Program-made: the position numbers and the translations under genes
Part shown: positions 1-5,753 of the stretch, in pieces
Layout: each line of letters opens with the position of its first letter
How positions within the stretch are numbered: the first letter of the stretch is position 1
Source: Candidatus Bathyarchaeota archaeon
GTDB taxonomy: Archaea; Thermoproteota; Bathyarchaeia; TCS64
Assembly: GCA_003662205.1 (NCBI GenBank)
Contig: QMXQ01000063.1
Coordinates: 1-8,280 of the forward strand
Reading direction: 5' to 3'
Length of the DNA: 8,280 nucleotides
Notes under the pieces: model-generated
Database searches by the model: none
Seen by the model: only the letters and a program-made list of their open reading frames with translations
Told to the model about the DNA's origin: nothing

Positions 1-42
1 CTATTGATCGAGGCACTGGTCCGGCTGATCGCGAGGAATTAG
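1..42 (+). CDS. Possible C-terminal tail of a plus-strand gene entering from the left
   Basis: Frame 1 reads 13 codons (LLIEALVRLIARN) to a TAG at 40-42. The residue mix looks like an amphipathic helix at a protein C-terminus. The tail would converge on the flavodoxin gene. It is too short to assign to a family, and an open frame of this length also occurs by chance. If real, it is one of only two apparent TAG terminators among the real genes here, the other being thrB. Confidence 0.25.
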   Translation, partial: LLIEALVRLIARN

Positions 43-52
43 AGGGTTATCT

Positions 53-65
53 AAAAGGAAAAAAA
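53..65 (-). terminator. Oligo-T transcription terminator after the flavodoxin gene
   Basis: On the minus strand, about 17 bases past the flavodoxin stop, the sequence is a T7 run, CC, then a T4 run (plus strand A4 at 53-56 and A7 at 59-65). Archaeal RNA polymerase commonly terminates at such U-rich tracts without a strong hairpin, and none is visible here. That it serves the flavodoxin transcript is inferred from position. Confidence 0.45.
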
Positions 66-81
66 GGGGTGGACCTGCGGG

Positions 82-555
82 TCAGCCGTGCAGCTTTTTG
101 ACGAGTTTCGCCACTCGTTCCCCGAGCTTTCTGCATGTCTCCGCCGCCGTGTCGTCGGGGGCGCCGACGGAGGCCGCGCCGTAGTGGTTTCTCCCGGAGG
201 TCCCCTGGACGACCATGCCGTGGATTAGGAGGGCCTCCAGCATCGAGATGATCGCCGTCTCGGCGCCCGAGTGGGTTCCGCCGCTGCTGGCGAAGGCTGC
301 GCCCACCTTCCCGTCCAGCTTGCCGTGGTACTTGACCGAGGCGTCTATGAACTCCTTCAGCTTCGCCGACGGCAGCCCGTAGTAGACGGGGGAGCCGAGG
401 ATCAGCCCGTCGACCTCAGGGAGCTCGTCCACCGAGGCCTCATCGACCTTCTTCACCTCCACCTCCACGCCTTCGGCCTGGACTCCCTCCGCGACGGCGT
501 GCGCCATCTTCTCCGTGTTCCTGGTCCTAGAGTCGTAGACGATCAGCACCTTCAT
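82..555 (-). CDS. Flavodoxin family protein, WrbA-like (FMN-binding; possible NAD(P)H:quinone oxidoreductase)
   Basis: This 157-residue protein is a single flavodoxin domain, likely a soluble cytoplasmic electron carrier or quinone reductase. The N-terminal strand MKVLIVYDS leads into the FMN phosphate loop SRTRNT (residues 9-14). GSPVYYG (54-60) is the second flavin loop, followed by a LPSAKLKEFID helix. ASSGGTHSGAET (89-100) matches the third loop of the WrbA/NQO IV group, and IHGMVVQG (111-118) is also typical of that group. The length is complete for the fold. The ATG at 555 is supported by AGGTGAT (570-564) eight bases upstream. The flavin-reductase-like gene ends 42 bases upstream on the same strand, so co-transcription is plausible, though a TATA-like box lies in between. 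The physiological partner cannot be read from sequence. Confidence 0.9.
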   Translation of the reverse strand: MKVLIVYDSRTRNTEKMAHAVAEGVQAEGVEVEVKKVDEASVDELPEVDGLILGSPVYYGLPSAKLKEFIDASVKYHGKLDGKVGAAFASSGGTHSGAETAIISMLEALLIHGMVVQGTSGRNHYGAASVGAPDDTAAETCRKLGERVAKLVKKLHG

Positions 556-588
556 TCGGACATATCACCTTAACCTTCCTATCCTCGG

Positions 589-596
589 GTATAAAG
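589..596 (-). promoter_or_regulatory. Possible TATA box for the flavodoxin gene
   Basis: CTTTATAC on the minus strand lies at the junction with the flavin reductase stop codon. Its centre is about 37 bases upstream of the flavodoxin ATG. An archaeal start about 26 bases downstream would fall near 566, leaving a leader of roughly 10 bases. That would cut into the Shine-Dalgarno site at 564-570, so read-through from the upstream gene is equally possible. Confidence 0.3.
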
Positions 597-597
597 A

Positions 598-1143
598 TCA
601 CTCCGGAAGCTTCTCCGCCGCGTCGCCTTCAGCGTAGACGCCCTTGATGTGCCCGAAGTAGAGGACGTGGTAGTTGCCGCCGGGGTAGACGTCCTCCTCC
701 AGCGTCCGCTCCAGCTGCCCCGGCTTCAGCTCCGTCTTGTATGCGACCTTGCACTCGTAGTGGACTGGGCACTCGACGATGTAGGGGGCGTCCACCTCGC
801 GACCCTTCGCCGCGGTCAGCCCCAGCTCTTTGAGCTTGTCCATGTCGCGCCCGGACTTGGTTCCGCAGACCTCCAGGGCGCGCTCCATTCCCTTCGCCGG
901 CAGGCAGACGGTGAACTCTCCCGACTCCTCTATGAGCTTATGGGTGTACCGGGATAGGCGGACGGCGACGGTGAAGAAGGGCTGGCGCCACATCGTCCCC
1001 ACCAGCCCCCAGCCGATGGTCATGGCGTTCGGCTTCCCGTCCTTCCCGGCGGAGACCAGGAGCAGCCCGCCGTTCCGCATGAGCCTATGCGTCTCCTCGA
1101 CGAAGTCGAAGGGGTCAACTCGGGTTCTAGTCAGATAGATCAC
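598..1143 (-). CDS. Flavin reductase-like domain protein (FMN-binding split barrel)
   Basis: This 181-residue protein is related to NAD(P)H:flavin oxidoreductases and their archaeal FMN-binding relatives. Visible family features are GGLLLVSAG (25-33), PNAMTIGWG (38-46), and the strand-helix RYTHKLIEESGEFTVCLP (65-82). Further on are CGTKSGRDMDK (93-103), the IVECPVHYECKV strand (122-133), and the closing GHIKGVYAEG (164-173). It probably binds FMN and either supplies reduced flavin or passes electrons to a partner. The neighbouring flavodoxin is an obvious candidate, but that link is inferred from position only. The start is GTG at 1143. No strong ribosome site precedes it, and a TATA-like box 26-30 bases upstream suggests a nearly leaderless message. 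Length is normal for the family. The true substrate is unknown. Confidence 0.85.
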   Translation of the reverse strand: MIYLTRTRVDPFDFVEETHRLMRNGGLLLVSAGKDGKPNAMTIGWGLVGTMWRQPFFTVAVRLSRYTHKLIEESGEFTVCLPAKGMERALEVCGTKSGRDMDKLKELGLTAAKGREVDAPYIVECPVHYECKVAYKTELKPGQLERTLEEDVYPGGNYHVLYFGHIKGVYAEGDAAEKLPE

Positions 1144-1169
1144 CAGTATACCTATTCAACGAGGGAGAC

Positions 1170-1180
1170 GTTTAACCCTT
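1170..1180 (-). promoter_or_regulatory. Likely TATA box of the flavin-reductase gene
   Basis: AAGGGTTAAAC on the minus strand is centred about 30 bases upstream of the GTG start at 1143. An archaeal start site 26 bases downstream of the box would leave a leader of only a few bases, matching the lack of a Shine-Dalgarno site. The rest of the gap (1144-1276) shows no convincing gene or RNA. Confidence 0.4.
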
Positions 1181-1276
1181 TTCCAGTAGGAGCAAAACCG
1201 GGAGCTGCCGTCAAAGGCTACCTACGCCTGCTGGGCCACAAGGTATGGGCCGAAGCCGTGAAAGTCGGGTCAATTT

Positions 1277-2470
1277 TTAGAGGGGCGCTCGCGGCTCGCT
1301 GATGAAGAGACCCGGCAGTATCGAGATCGCCGTGATCAGCGAGATGTAGGTGAAGCCCAAGGCAAAGCCGTAGACCTCAACGATGAAGCCGAATACGATG
1401 CTGGAAACCGACGCCAGGGTGAAGCCCAGGGTGAAGTAGAAGCCGAAGATCGGGTCAAGCTGCGAGGCTTCAACCGAATCGGAGAGAACATTCTGCACAA
1501 CAACGGTCTGGACCATGAAGCCTATCATGAAGAGGAGGGGGGCTAAGACCCAAACGTCCCTCACGAACTGGAGGAGGAAGTAGAGAACGCTGGAGGTCGC
1601 CATGATGCCTATTATGAGGGGCTTCCGGTTCATCTTATCGGAGAGGTACCCCCAGAAGAAGGGTCCGAAGACGCCCCCGAACAGCAATATCGAGTACAGA
1701 ATACTCGATATCTCATGTGTTAAACCCAGCACGTTGATGAAGTAGAGGGGGAGAAAGGCCCTGACGCCCATCCTGAAGGCCATGACGGATCGGAGGAGGC
1801 TGATGGCGATAACGTTACGATTTCTCAAGGCATCCCGGAGCCCGCTCCACGAGAAGGCGTCCCGGGAAGTGGCCTCCGCGGACTCGCCCCCGCGCACGAA
1901 GACCAGCATGATGATGGAGGCTATGAAGGCGGGCACCGAGAGCACCCCCAGGGTCGTCCTCCACCCCAGCCGCGTTATCATGTAGGCAGCCAGCAGAGGC
2001 GTGAGGGAGAAGGCCAGAGACGGCAAGGACTGGTTCAGCCCAAGCATCCTTCCCCGCTTGGACGGGTCCGACGCCGTTGAGATGATGGAAGCCCCCATGG
2101 GGTGCTGCGTGCTGCTGCCGATGCCGCTGAGAACCCTCAGGGCGAGGAACTGGTAGAACTCCCTACTCAGGCTGGTGAGCATGTTGAGAACCGAGTTCAC
2201 CAGGTTACCAGCCCCGAGAAGGACTCGCCCCGAGAACCATCTCCTGAGGAAGCTGACGAACATCTGAGGGAAACCGGCTGAGAAGGTGGAAGCGGAACGC
2301 AGGAGACCCAGCTGAGAGTACGACAGCTGGAACTCCTCCATTATATCGGGGTAGAGGATAGGGAGGCCCCCGCTGATCATGTGATTCAGATAGTGGAGGA
2401 GGATGACCATGCCGACGAGAAGCGACGAATCGCTTTCCCGGGCGTTTTCCCTACGTTCCAAGGATATCAC
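1277..2470 (-). CDS. MFS transporter, resembling the FSR (fosmidomycin-resistance) group
   Basis: This is a 397-residue integral membrane protein with about twelve hydrophobic segments in two halves, joined by a charged cytoplasmic loop (about 193-218). HYLNHMISGGLPILYPDIM (26-44) followed by SYSQLGLL (50-57) resembles the first helix and loop of FSR-type carriers. GYLSDKMNRKP (264-274) is the second-half copy of the MFS GxxxDRxxR loop, while the first-half copy (near FLRRWFSGR, 74-82) is divergent. The protein is probably a proton-coupled exporter, but the substrate cannot be inferred. The start is GTG at 2470. An upstream ATG in another frame meets a TGA at once. There is no Shine-Dalgarno site, but a TATA-like box lies 26 bases upstream, so translation is probably leaderless. 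The stop is TAA. The gene is flanked by its own promoter and is likely monocistronic. Confidence 0.88.
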   Translation of the reverse strand: MISLERRENARESDSSLLVGMVILLHYLNHMISGGLPILYPDIMEEFQLSYSQLGLLRSASTFSAGFPQMFVSFLRRWFSGRVLLGAGNLVNSVLNMLTSLSREFYQFLALRVLSGIGSSTQHPMGASIISTASDPSKRGRMLGLNQSLPSLAFSLTPLLAAYMITRLGWRTTLGVLSVPAFIASIIMLVFVRGGESAEATSRDAFSWSGLRDALRNRNVIAISLLRSVMAFRMGVRAFLPLYFINVLGLTHEISSILYSILLFGGVFGPFFWGYLSDKMNRKPLIIGIMATSSVLYFLLQFVRDVWVLAPLLFMIGFMVQTVVVQNVLSDSVEASQLDPIFGFYFTLGFTLASVSSIVFGFIVEVYGFALGFTYISLITAISILPGLFISEPRAPL

Positions 2471-2490
2471 ATGGTAAGGAAAAGCCGATT

Positions 2491-2502
2491 ATTTTATTTT
2501 TA
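2491..2502 (-). promoter_or_regulatory. TATA box of the MFS gene (leaderless start)
   Basis: The minus strand reads TAAAAATAAAAT, centred about 26 bases upstream of the GTG at 2470. That is the spacing expected if transcription starts at or next to the start codon. No ribosome-binding sequence lies between. The rest of 2471-2610 shows nothing more than AT-rich spacer. Confidence 0.5.
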
Positions 2503-2610
2503 CGCGTTTAACTGTTCGATGCGAACATTCAAGCCCAGACACCAAGGATGGTGAATAAAGAGGGAATTAAACTCGGATCGTCGCGGGTTTACCAGCGGTC
2601 CTTTTCCTGT

Positions 2611-3081
2611 TTAAATGATGTAGCCGATGTCTATGCGCTCGAAGTCTCGGACGAGCTCTAGGTCCAGATCCTGCTCCATCACTGCGAAGTCTTCCTGGGT
2701 GAGGTTGACCCAGGGACCCGTGATGGCGGCCTCGACGACGGGATGCTCACTCCCGAAGTTCTCCACGCACACCTTGTAGGTGAGGCCTCGGACCTGCCGC
2801 TCGTCCGCGTAGCCGAGGCTGTGGAGGTACTCGTGGAGGAGGATGGAGAAGACGTGGGCTTTCTGCTTGAGCTCCGACTTGGCCGCCTTCAGCAGCCGCC
2901 TGTTGAGGACGATGTCGTTCGTCCCCAGGGGGTGGAAGGCGCCCACGCTGAGGGGGAGGTTGCCGAGGTAGAGCATCAGCCCCATCCGGTGCTCTCCCAG
3001 CGACCGCTTCACAGCCCTCTTGACGAGGGTGAAGATGTCGCCGTAGCCCTTCGCCCACTCAAGCTCGCCCGAGAGAAGCAT
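2611..3081 (-). CDS. Small metalloprotease-like protein with an HExxHxxGxxD zinc motif
   Basis: I do not recognise a named family for this 156-residue protein. Its clear feature is LLHEYLHSLGYADE (81-94), matching HExxHxxGxxD: His83, Glu84, His87 and Asp93. This is the metzincin-type layout, with Asp as third ligand as in snapalysin-like enzymes. The flanking FSILLHEYLH segment is a helix that would carry the first two histidines. No signal peptide or membrane segment is visible, so it should be cytoplasmic. Before the motif, GTNDIVLNRRLLK (53-65) looks like a strand-helix. The acidic C-terminus (about 129-152) has no recognisable domain. It lies 16 bases downstream of the NifU-type gene on the same strand, so the two are probably co-transcribed. 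Zinc protease activity is inferred from the motif alone. The ATG at 3081 has only a weak AGAGGC site. Confidence 0.75.
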   Translation of the reverse strand: MLLSGELEWAKGYGDIFTLVKRAVKRSLGEHRMGLMLYLGNLPLSVGAFHPLGTNDIVLNRRLLKAAKSELKQKAHVFSILLHEYLHSLGYADERQVRGLTYKVCVENFGSEHPVVEAAITGPWVNLTQEDFAVMEQDLDLELVRDFERIDIGYII

Positions 3082-3097
3082 AGTTCTGCCTCTAAGC

Positions 3098-3322
3098 TCA
3101 GACAGTCTCCACGGACTTGACGCCCGGCACCTTCTTCTTCAGGTAGCTCTCCACGCCCCACTTGACCGTCATCTGGGACATGGGACAGCCAGCGCAGGCA
3201 CCCTTCAGCTTCACCTTGACGACGCCGTCAACCACGTCGATGAGCTCGACGTCACCGCCGTCAACCTGAAGGTGAGGGCGCACCTCCTCGATGGCCTTAG
3301 CGACCTCTGCTTTCGAAACCAT
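3098..3322 (-). CDS. NifU-like C-terminal domain protein (Fe-S cluster scaffold/carrier)
   Basis: This 74-residue protein consists only of the NifU C-terminal domain, a cytoplasmic scaffold or carrier that holds an Fe-S cluster between protomers. RPHLQVDGGDVEL (15-27) is the typical N-terminal signature. GACAGCPMSQMT (41-52) carries the cluster-binding CxxC, Cys43 and Cys46. The C-terminus VPGVKSVETV is the usual ending. The length is complete for a stand-alone Nfu domain. The start is ATG at 3322, only about 7 bases from the predicted transcription start, so the message is nearly leaderless. It is the first gene of a likely two-gene unit with the metalloprotease-like gene. No other Fe-S assembly genes (sufBCD, iscS) lie in the window. 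Confidence 0.92.
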   Translation of the reverse strand: MVSKAEVAKAIEEVRPHLQVDGGDVELIDVVDGVVKVKLKGACAGCPMSQMTVKWGVESYLKKKVPGVKSVETV

Positions 3323-3347
3323 AGCTCTCTGAAAGGGAACAGAGCAA

Positions 3348-3360
3348 CCATATATAAACG
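3348..3360 (-). promoter_or_regulatory. Strong TATA box for the NifU-type operon
   Basis: The minus strand reads CGTTTATATATGG, the clearest archaeal TATA box in the window. Its centre near 3355 predicts a start near 3329, about 7 bases before the ATG. It is arranged divergently from the thrB promoter, with about 125 bases of spacer holding no visible gene. Confidence 0.6.
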
Positions 3361-3483
3361 TTGACCGCTGGCGTTCTCATCCCTTATTTAATCCTTCCCG
3401 TCCAAAAGAAAGCGGCGCTTATCTCCATTTCAATATGCTTTTCATCGATCCGCCGTTCGTATCCTTGATATGTATTACTCCAG

Positions 3484-3495
3484 AAAATTTATTAA
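3484..3495 (+). promoter_or_regulatory. TATA box of the threonine operon
   Basis: AAAATTTATTAA on the plus strand predicts transcription from about 3512-3518. From there the message would have a 25-30 base leader reaching the GTG at 3543 and including the GAGGTG ribosome site. This supports 3543, not the downstream TTG at 3651, as the original thrB start. Confidence 0.5.
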
Positions 3496-3511
3496 CGTAG
3501 AGGTCACGCTT

Positions 3512-3562
3512 ATGGGTCTGGCCAAGGTGTTTGAGGTGCCAGGTGGCTTAGAAACAGATTGA
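3512..3562 (+). other. Short upstream ORF overlapping the thrB start
   Basis: ATG at 3512 opens a 16-codon frame (MGLAKVFEVPGGLETD) ending in TGA at 3560-3562. It lies near the predicted transcription start and overlaps the first codons of thrB in another frame. It is not rich in Thr or Ile, so a classic attenuation leader is not supported. It may be chance. It is listed because translating it would interfere with, or couple to, thrB initiation. Confidence 0.2.
3533..3538 (+). promoter_or_regulatory. Shine-Dalgarno site deciding the thrB start
   Basis: GAGGTG lies four bases before the GTG at 3543. No comparable site is properly spaced before the in-frame ATT at 3558 or the TTG at 3651. It therefore points to GTG 3543 as the original start even though a TAG follows two codons later. 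Confidence 0.5.
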
Positions 3563-4463
3563 GGTTTACGCTCCTGCCTCCATCGCTAACCTTGGCCCTG
3601 GTTTTGACGTTTTCGGCGTCGCCCTCGACGATGTAGGGGATGTTCTGAGGTTGGAGGTTGTCCCTGAGCGGGGGGTTTCGGTCTCGGTCGGGGGGTTGGA
3701 GGCGGACTCGATACCGGTTGATGCTCGGGCTAACAGCGCCGGGGCTGTGCTCCAGCACGCTGCTGAGGTCTACGGCGTCGGCCACGGCTTCCACGTCGAG
3801 GTAGAGAAGGGCGTGCCGCCTGGGAAGGGGTTGGGCTCCTCGGGGGCCTCCGCCGCCGCAGCCGCCTACGCCGTGTGCCGACTCCTGGGGTTGAACCCGT
3901 CCCGGAGGGAGTTCATCAGGCTGGCGACTGTGGGCGAGGCCGCGGTCGCGGGCAGCGCCCACGCGGACAACGTCTCCGCCTCTCTGCTGGGCGGCTTCAC
4001 CATGGTGGGCAACGACTACGATGTGATCCGCCTGGAGCCGCCCGCGGTTGAGATCGTGGTGGTCGTGCCGGACGTGCACTACGAGAATAAGACGAGGCTG
4101 GCGAGGTCTCTTCTACCGGAGAAGGTCAGGCTGAGGGAGGCGGTGTTCAACATAGGCAGCGCCTCTAGGATGGCGGCAGCCGTAGCCCTCAGAGACACCG
4201 TCCTATTCGGCAGGAGCATCTGCGACAACCTCGTCGAGCCTCGCCGCGCCAGGATGATCCCCCATTTCAGGGAGGTGAAACAGGCGGCGCTGGACGCCGG
4301 CGCGTACGGATGCTCCATAGCCGGGGGCGGCCCCTCGGTCTTCGCGGTGGGCGAGAACACCGTGGAGATCGGGAAGGCGATGGTCGCGGCCTTCGAGGAC
4401 GCCGGGATCGAAAGCGAGGTCTACCTCACGAGGCCGAGCAGCGAGGGGGCGAGAGTCGTCTAG
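3543..4463 (+). CDS. thrB: Homoserine kinase (GHMP kinase) with an in-frame TAG at codon 3
   Basis: ThrB phosphorylates homoserine with ATP to O-phosphohomoserine, the substrate of ThrC. Numbering from GTG 3543, the protein is 306 codons, normal for the family. PASIANLGPGFDVFG (11-25) is the N-terminal substrate motif. GVPPGKGLGSSGAS (90-103) is the GHMP ATP-binding loop. GAYGCSIAGGGPSVFA (253-268) is the third GHMP motif. The oddity is the start: the frame reads GTG-GCT-TAG-AAA-CAG-ATT-GAG, so a stop interrupts codon 3, just before the conserved N-terminus. If codon 3 were AAG, the start would be an ordinary MAKKQIEVYAPAS. The next standard in-frame start is TTG at 3651, which would delete the first conserved motif; an ATT start at 3558 would keep it. 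The gene ends with TAG directly abutting the thrC ATG. The identity is sure; whether an active protein is made is not. Confidence 0.85.
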
Positions 4464-5753
4464 ATGTCGTCGATGTTCAGATGTATCAAATGCGGCCGGC
4501 GGTACCCCATCGGAACCCGGCTCAGGTGCGAGTGTGGCGGGCTGCTGGAGGTCGAACACGAGTTCGCCTCCGTGAACCTGACCGTCTTCGACCGTAGGCT
4601 CGGATCGTCGGCGCACCCCTACCACAGCGGCGTCTGGAGGTTCAAGGAGCTCGTCCACCCCGACCTAGACGAGGCCCACATCGTCTCCAGGCCCGAGGGG
4701 AACACGAACCTGTATGCGCACCGGCTGCTGGAGGAGTACGTCGGCGCGAGGCGTCTCGCCCTCAAGCATGAGGGTGAGAACCCGACGGGGTCGTTCAAGG
4801 ACCGGGGGATGACCGTCGGCATATCTGAGGCGAGACGCCTCGGAGCGAGGGTCGTCGCGTGCGCCTCGACGGGGAACACCTCCGCGTCCCTCGCAGCCTA
4901 CGCCGCCCAGGCCGGCCTCAGCTGCGTCGTCTTCATCCCCGAGGGGGAGATCGCCTACGGGAAGCTGGCTCAGACCCTCGCCTACGGGGCGAAAGTACTC
5001 CAGATGAGAGGAAACTTCGACGACGCCATGCACATAGTCCAGCGGGCCTCCGCGGAGCTAGGCTTCTACCTGCTCAACTCCGTCAACCCGTGGAGGATCG
5101 AGGGACAGAAAACCATCATATTCGAACTCCTACAACAGCGGGGGTGGCGCCCGCCGGACTGGATCGTGGTCCCCGCCGGGAACCTCGGGAACACCTCCGC
5201 CTTCGGCAAGGCCCTGAGGGAGCTGGAGGCGATCGGGCTCATAGGAGAGATGCCCCGGCTCGCCGCCATCCAAGCGGAAGGGGCCAACCCCTTCTACAGG
5301 TTGTGGGTGAAAGGAGAAGAGGCTCTGACGCCGGCCAAGCCCAAGACCGTCGCCTCCGCCATCAAGATCGGTGCCCCCGTGAGCTGGAGGAGGGCGCTGA
5401 AGGCGATCCGCGCGACGGGGGGAGTCGTCGAGCAGGTCTCGGACCAGGAGATAATGGACGCGAAGGCGGTGGTCGACCGGAGCGGCGTCGGCTGCGAGCC
5501 CGCCTCGGCCGCGTCGGTGGCGGGGGCGAAGAAGCTGGTGGAGACGGGCGTCATAGACCCGGGCGAGGATGTCGTCTGCATCCTCACGGGCAACCTGCTG
5601 AAGGACCCGGACTCGACGATCTGCTACCACACGGGGGCGCTGGACGGGATCACGCCTCGATTCCCCAACCAGCCCCACGCGATCGAGCCGGAACTATCCA
5701 GCGTCCAAGAGGCGTTGTGCAGATTCGCGAACGAAGATCGGATTCGGAGTTGA
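4464..5753 (+). CDS. thrC: Threonine synthase (PLP enzyme with N-terminal zinc ribbon)
   Basis: ThrC converts O-phosphohomoserine to L-threonine, the last pathway step. The 429-residue protein begins with a zinc-ribbon-like segment (Cys7, Cys10, Cys22, Cys24), common in archaeal threonine synthases, ending in GGLLEVE. The fold-type II PLP core follows. NPTGSFKDRG (106-115) holds the cofactor lysine Lys112. STGNTSASLAAYAAQAG lies near 135-151, and PAGNLGN is the second glycine-rich loop. Near the C-terminus, ILTGNLLKDPD matches the family. The ORF is uninterrupted and of normal length. Its ATG follows the thrB TAG with no gap and in the same frame, so translation is probably coupled. ATG 4473 (codon 4) is an alternative start. 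Eight bases after its TGA comes the aspartate kinase start, so the operon was thrB-thrC-lysC. Confidence 0.95.
   Translation: MSSMFRCIKCGRRYPIGTRLRCECGGLLEVEHEFASVNLTVFDRRLGSSAHPYHSGVWRFKELVHPDLDEAHIVSRPEGNTNLYAHRLLEEYVGARRLALKHEGENPTGSFKDRGMTVGISEARRLGARVVACASTGNTSASLAAYAAQAGLSCVVFIPEGEIAYGKLAQTLAYGAKVLQMRGNFDDAMHIVQRASAELGFYLLNSVNPWRIEGQKTIIFELLQQRGWRPPDWIVVPAGNLGNTSAFGKALRELEAIGLIGEMPRLAAIQAEGANPFYRLWVKGEEALTPAKPKTVASAIKIGAPVSWRRALKAIRATGGVVEQVSDQEIMDAKAVVDRSGVGCEPASAASVAGAKKLVETGVIDPGEDVVCILTGNLLKDPDSTICYHTGALDGITPRFPNQPHAIEPELSSVQEALCRFANEDRIRS

Noticed and set aside
1144..1276. Possible tRNA or small RNA, from a CCGGTTTTGCTCC stretch on the minus strand
   Set aside because: It does not match a T-arm consensus and no cloverleaf or C/D box pair could be built.
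1087..1302. A 71-codon plus-strand ORF across the gap between the flavin reductase and MFS genes
   Set aside because: It starts inside the antisense of the flavin-reductase gene and ends inside the antisense of the MFS gene. It has no ribosome site and no recognisable motif, so it is probably chance.
2548..2661. A 37-codon plus-strand ORF starting in the gap before the metalloprotease-like gene
   Set aside because: Most of it is antisense to the metalloprotease-like gene, and no convincing ribosome site precedes it.
2592..3371. A shared 9-base inverted match, CCAGCGGTC (about 2592) and GACCGCTGG (about 3363), flanking the NifU operon
   Set aside because: Nine bases is too short to separate from chance, and there is no associated mobile-element gene or target duplication.
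3435..3500. A 21-codon plus-strand ORF in the NifU-thrB gap
   Set aside because: It lies upstream of the predicted thrB promoter, lacks a ribosome site and has no recognisable motif.
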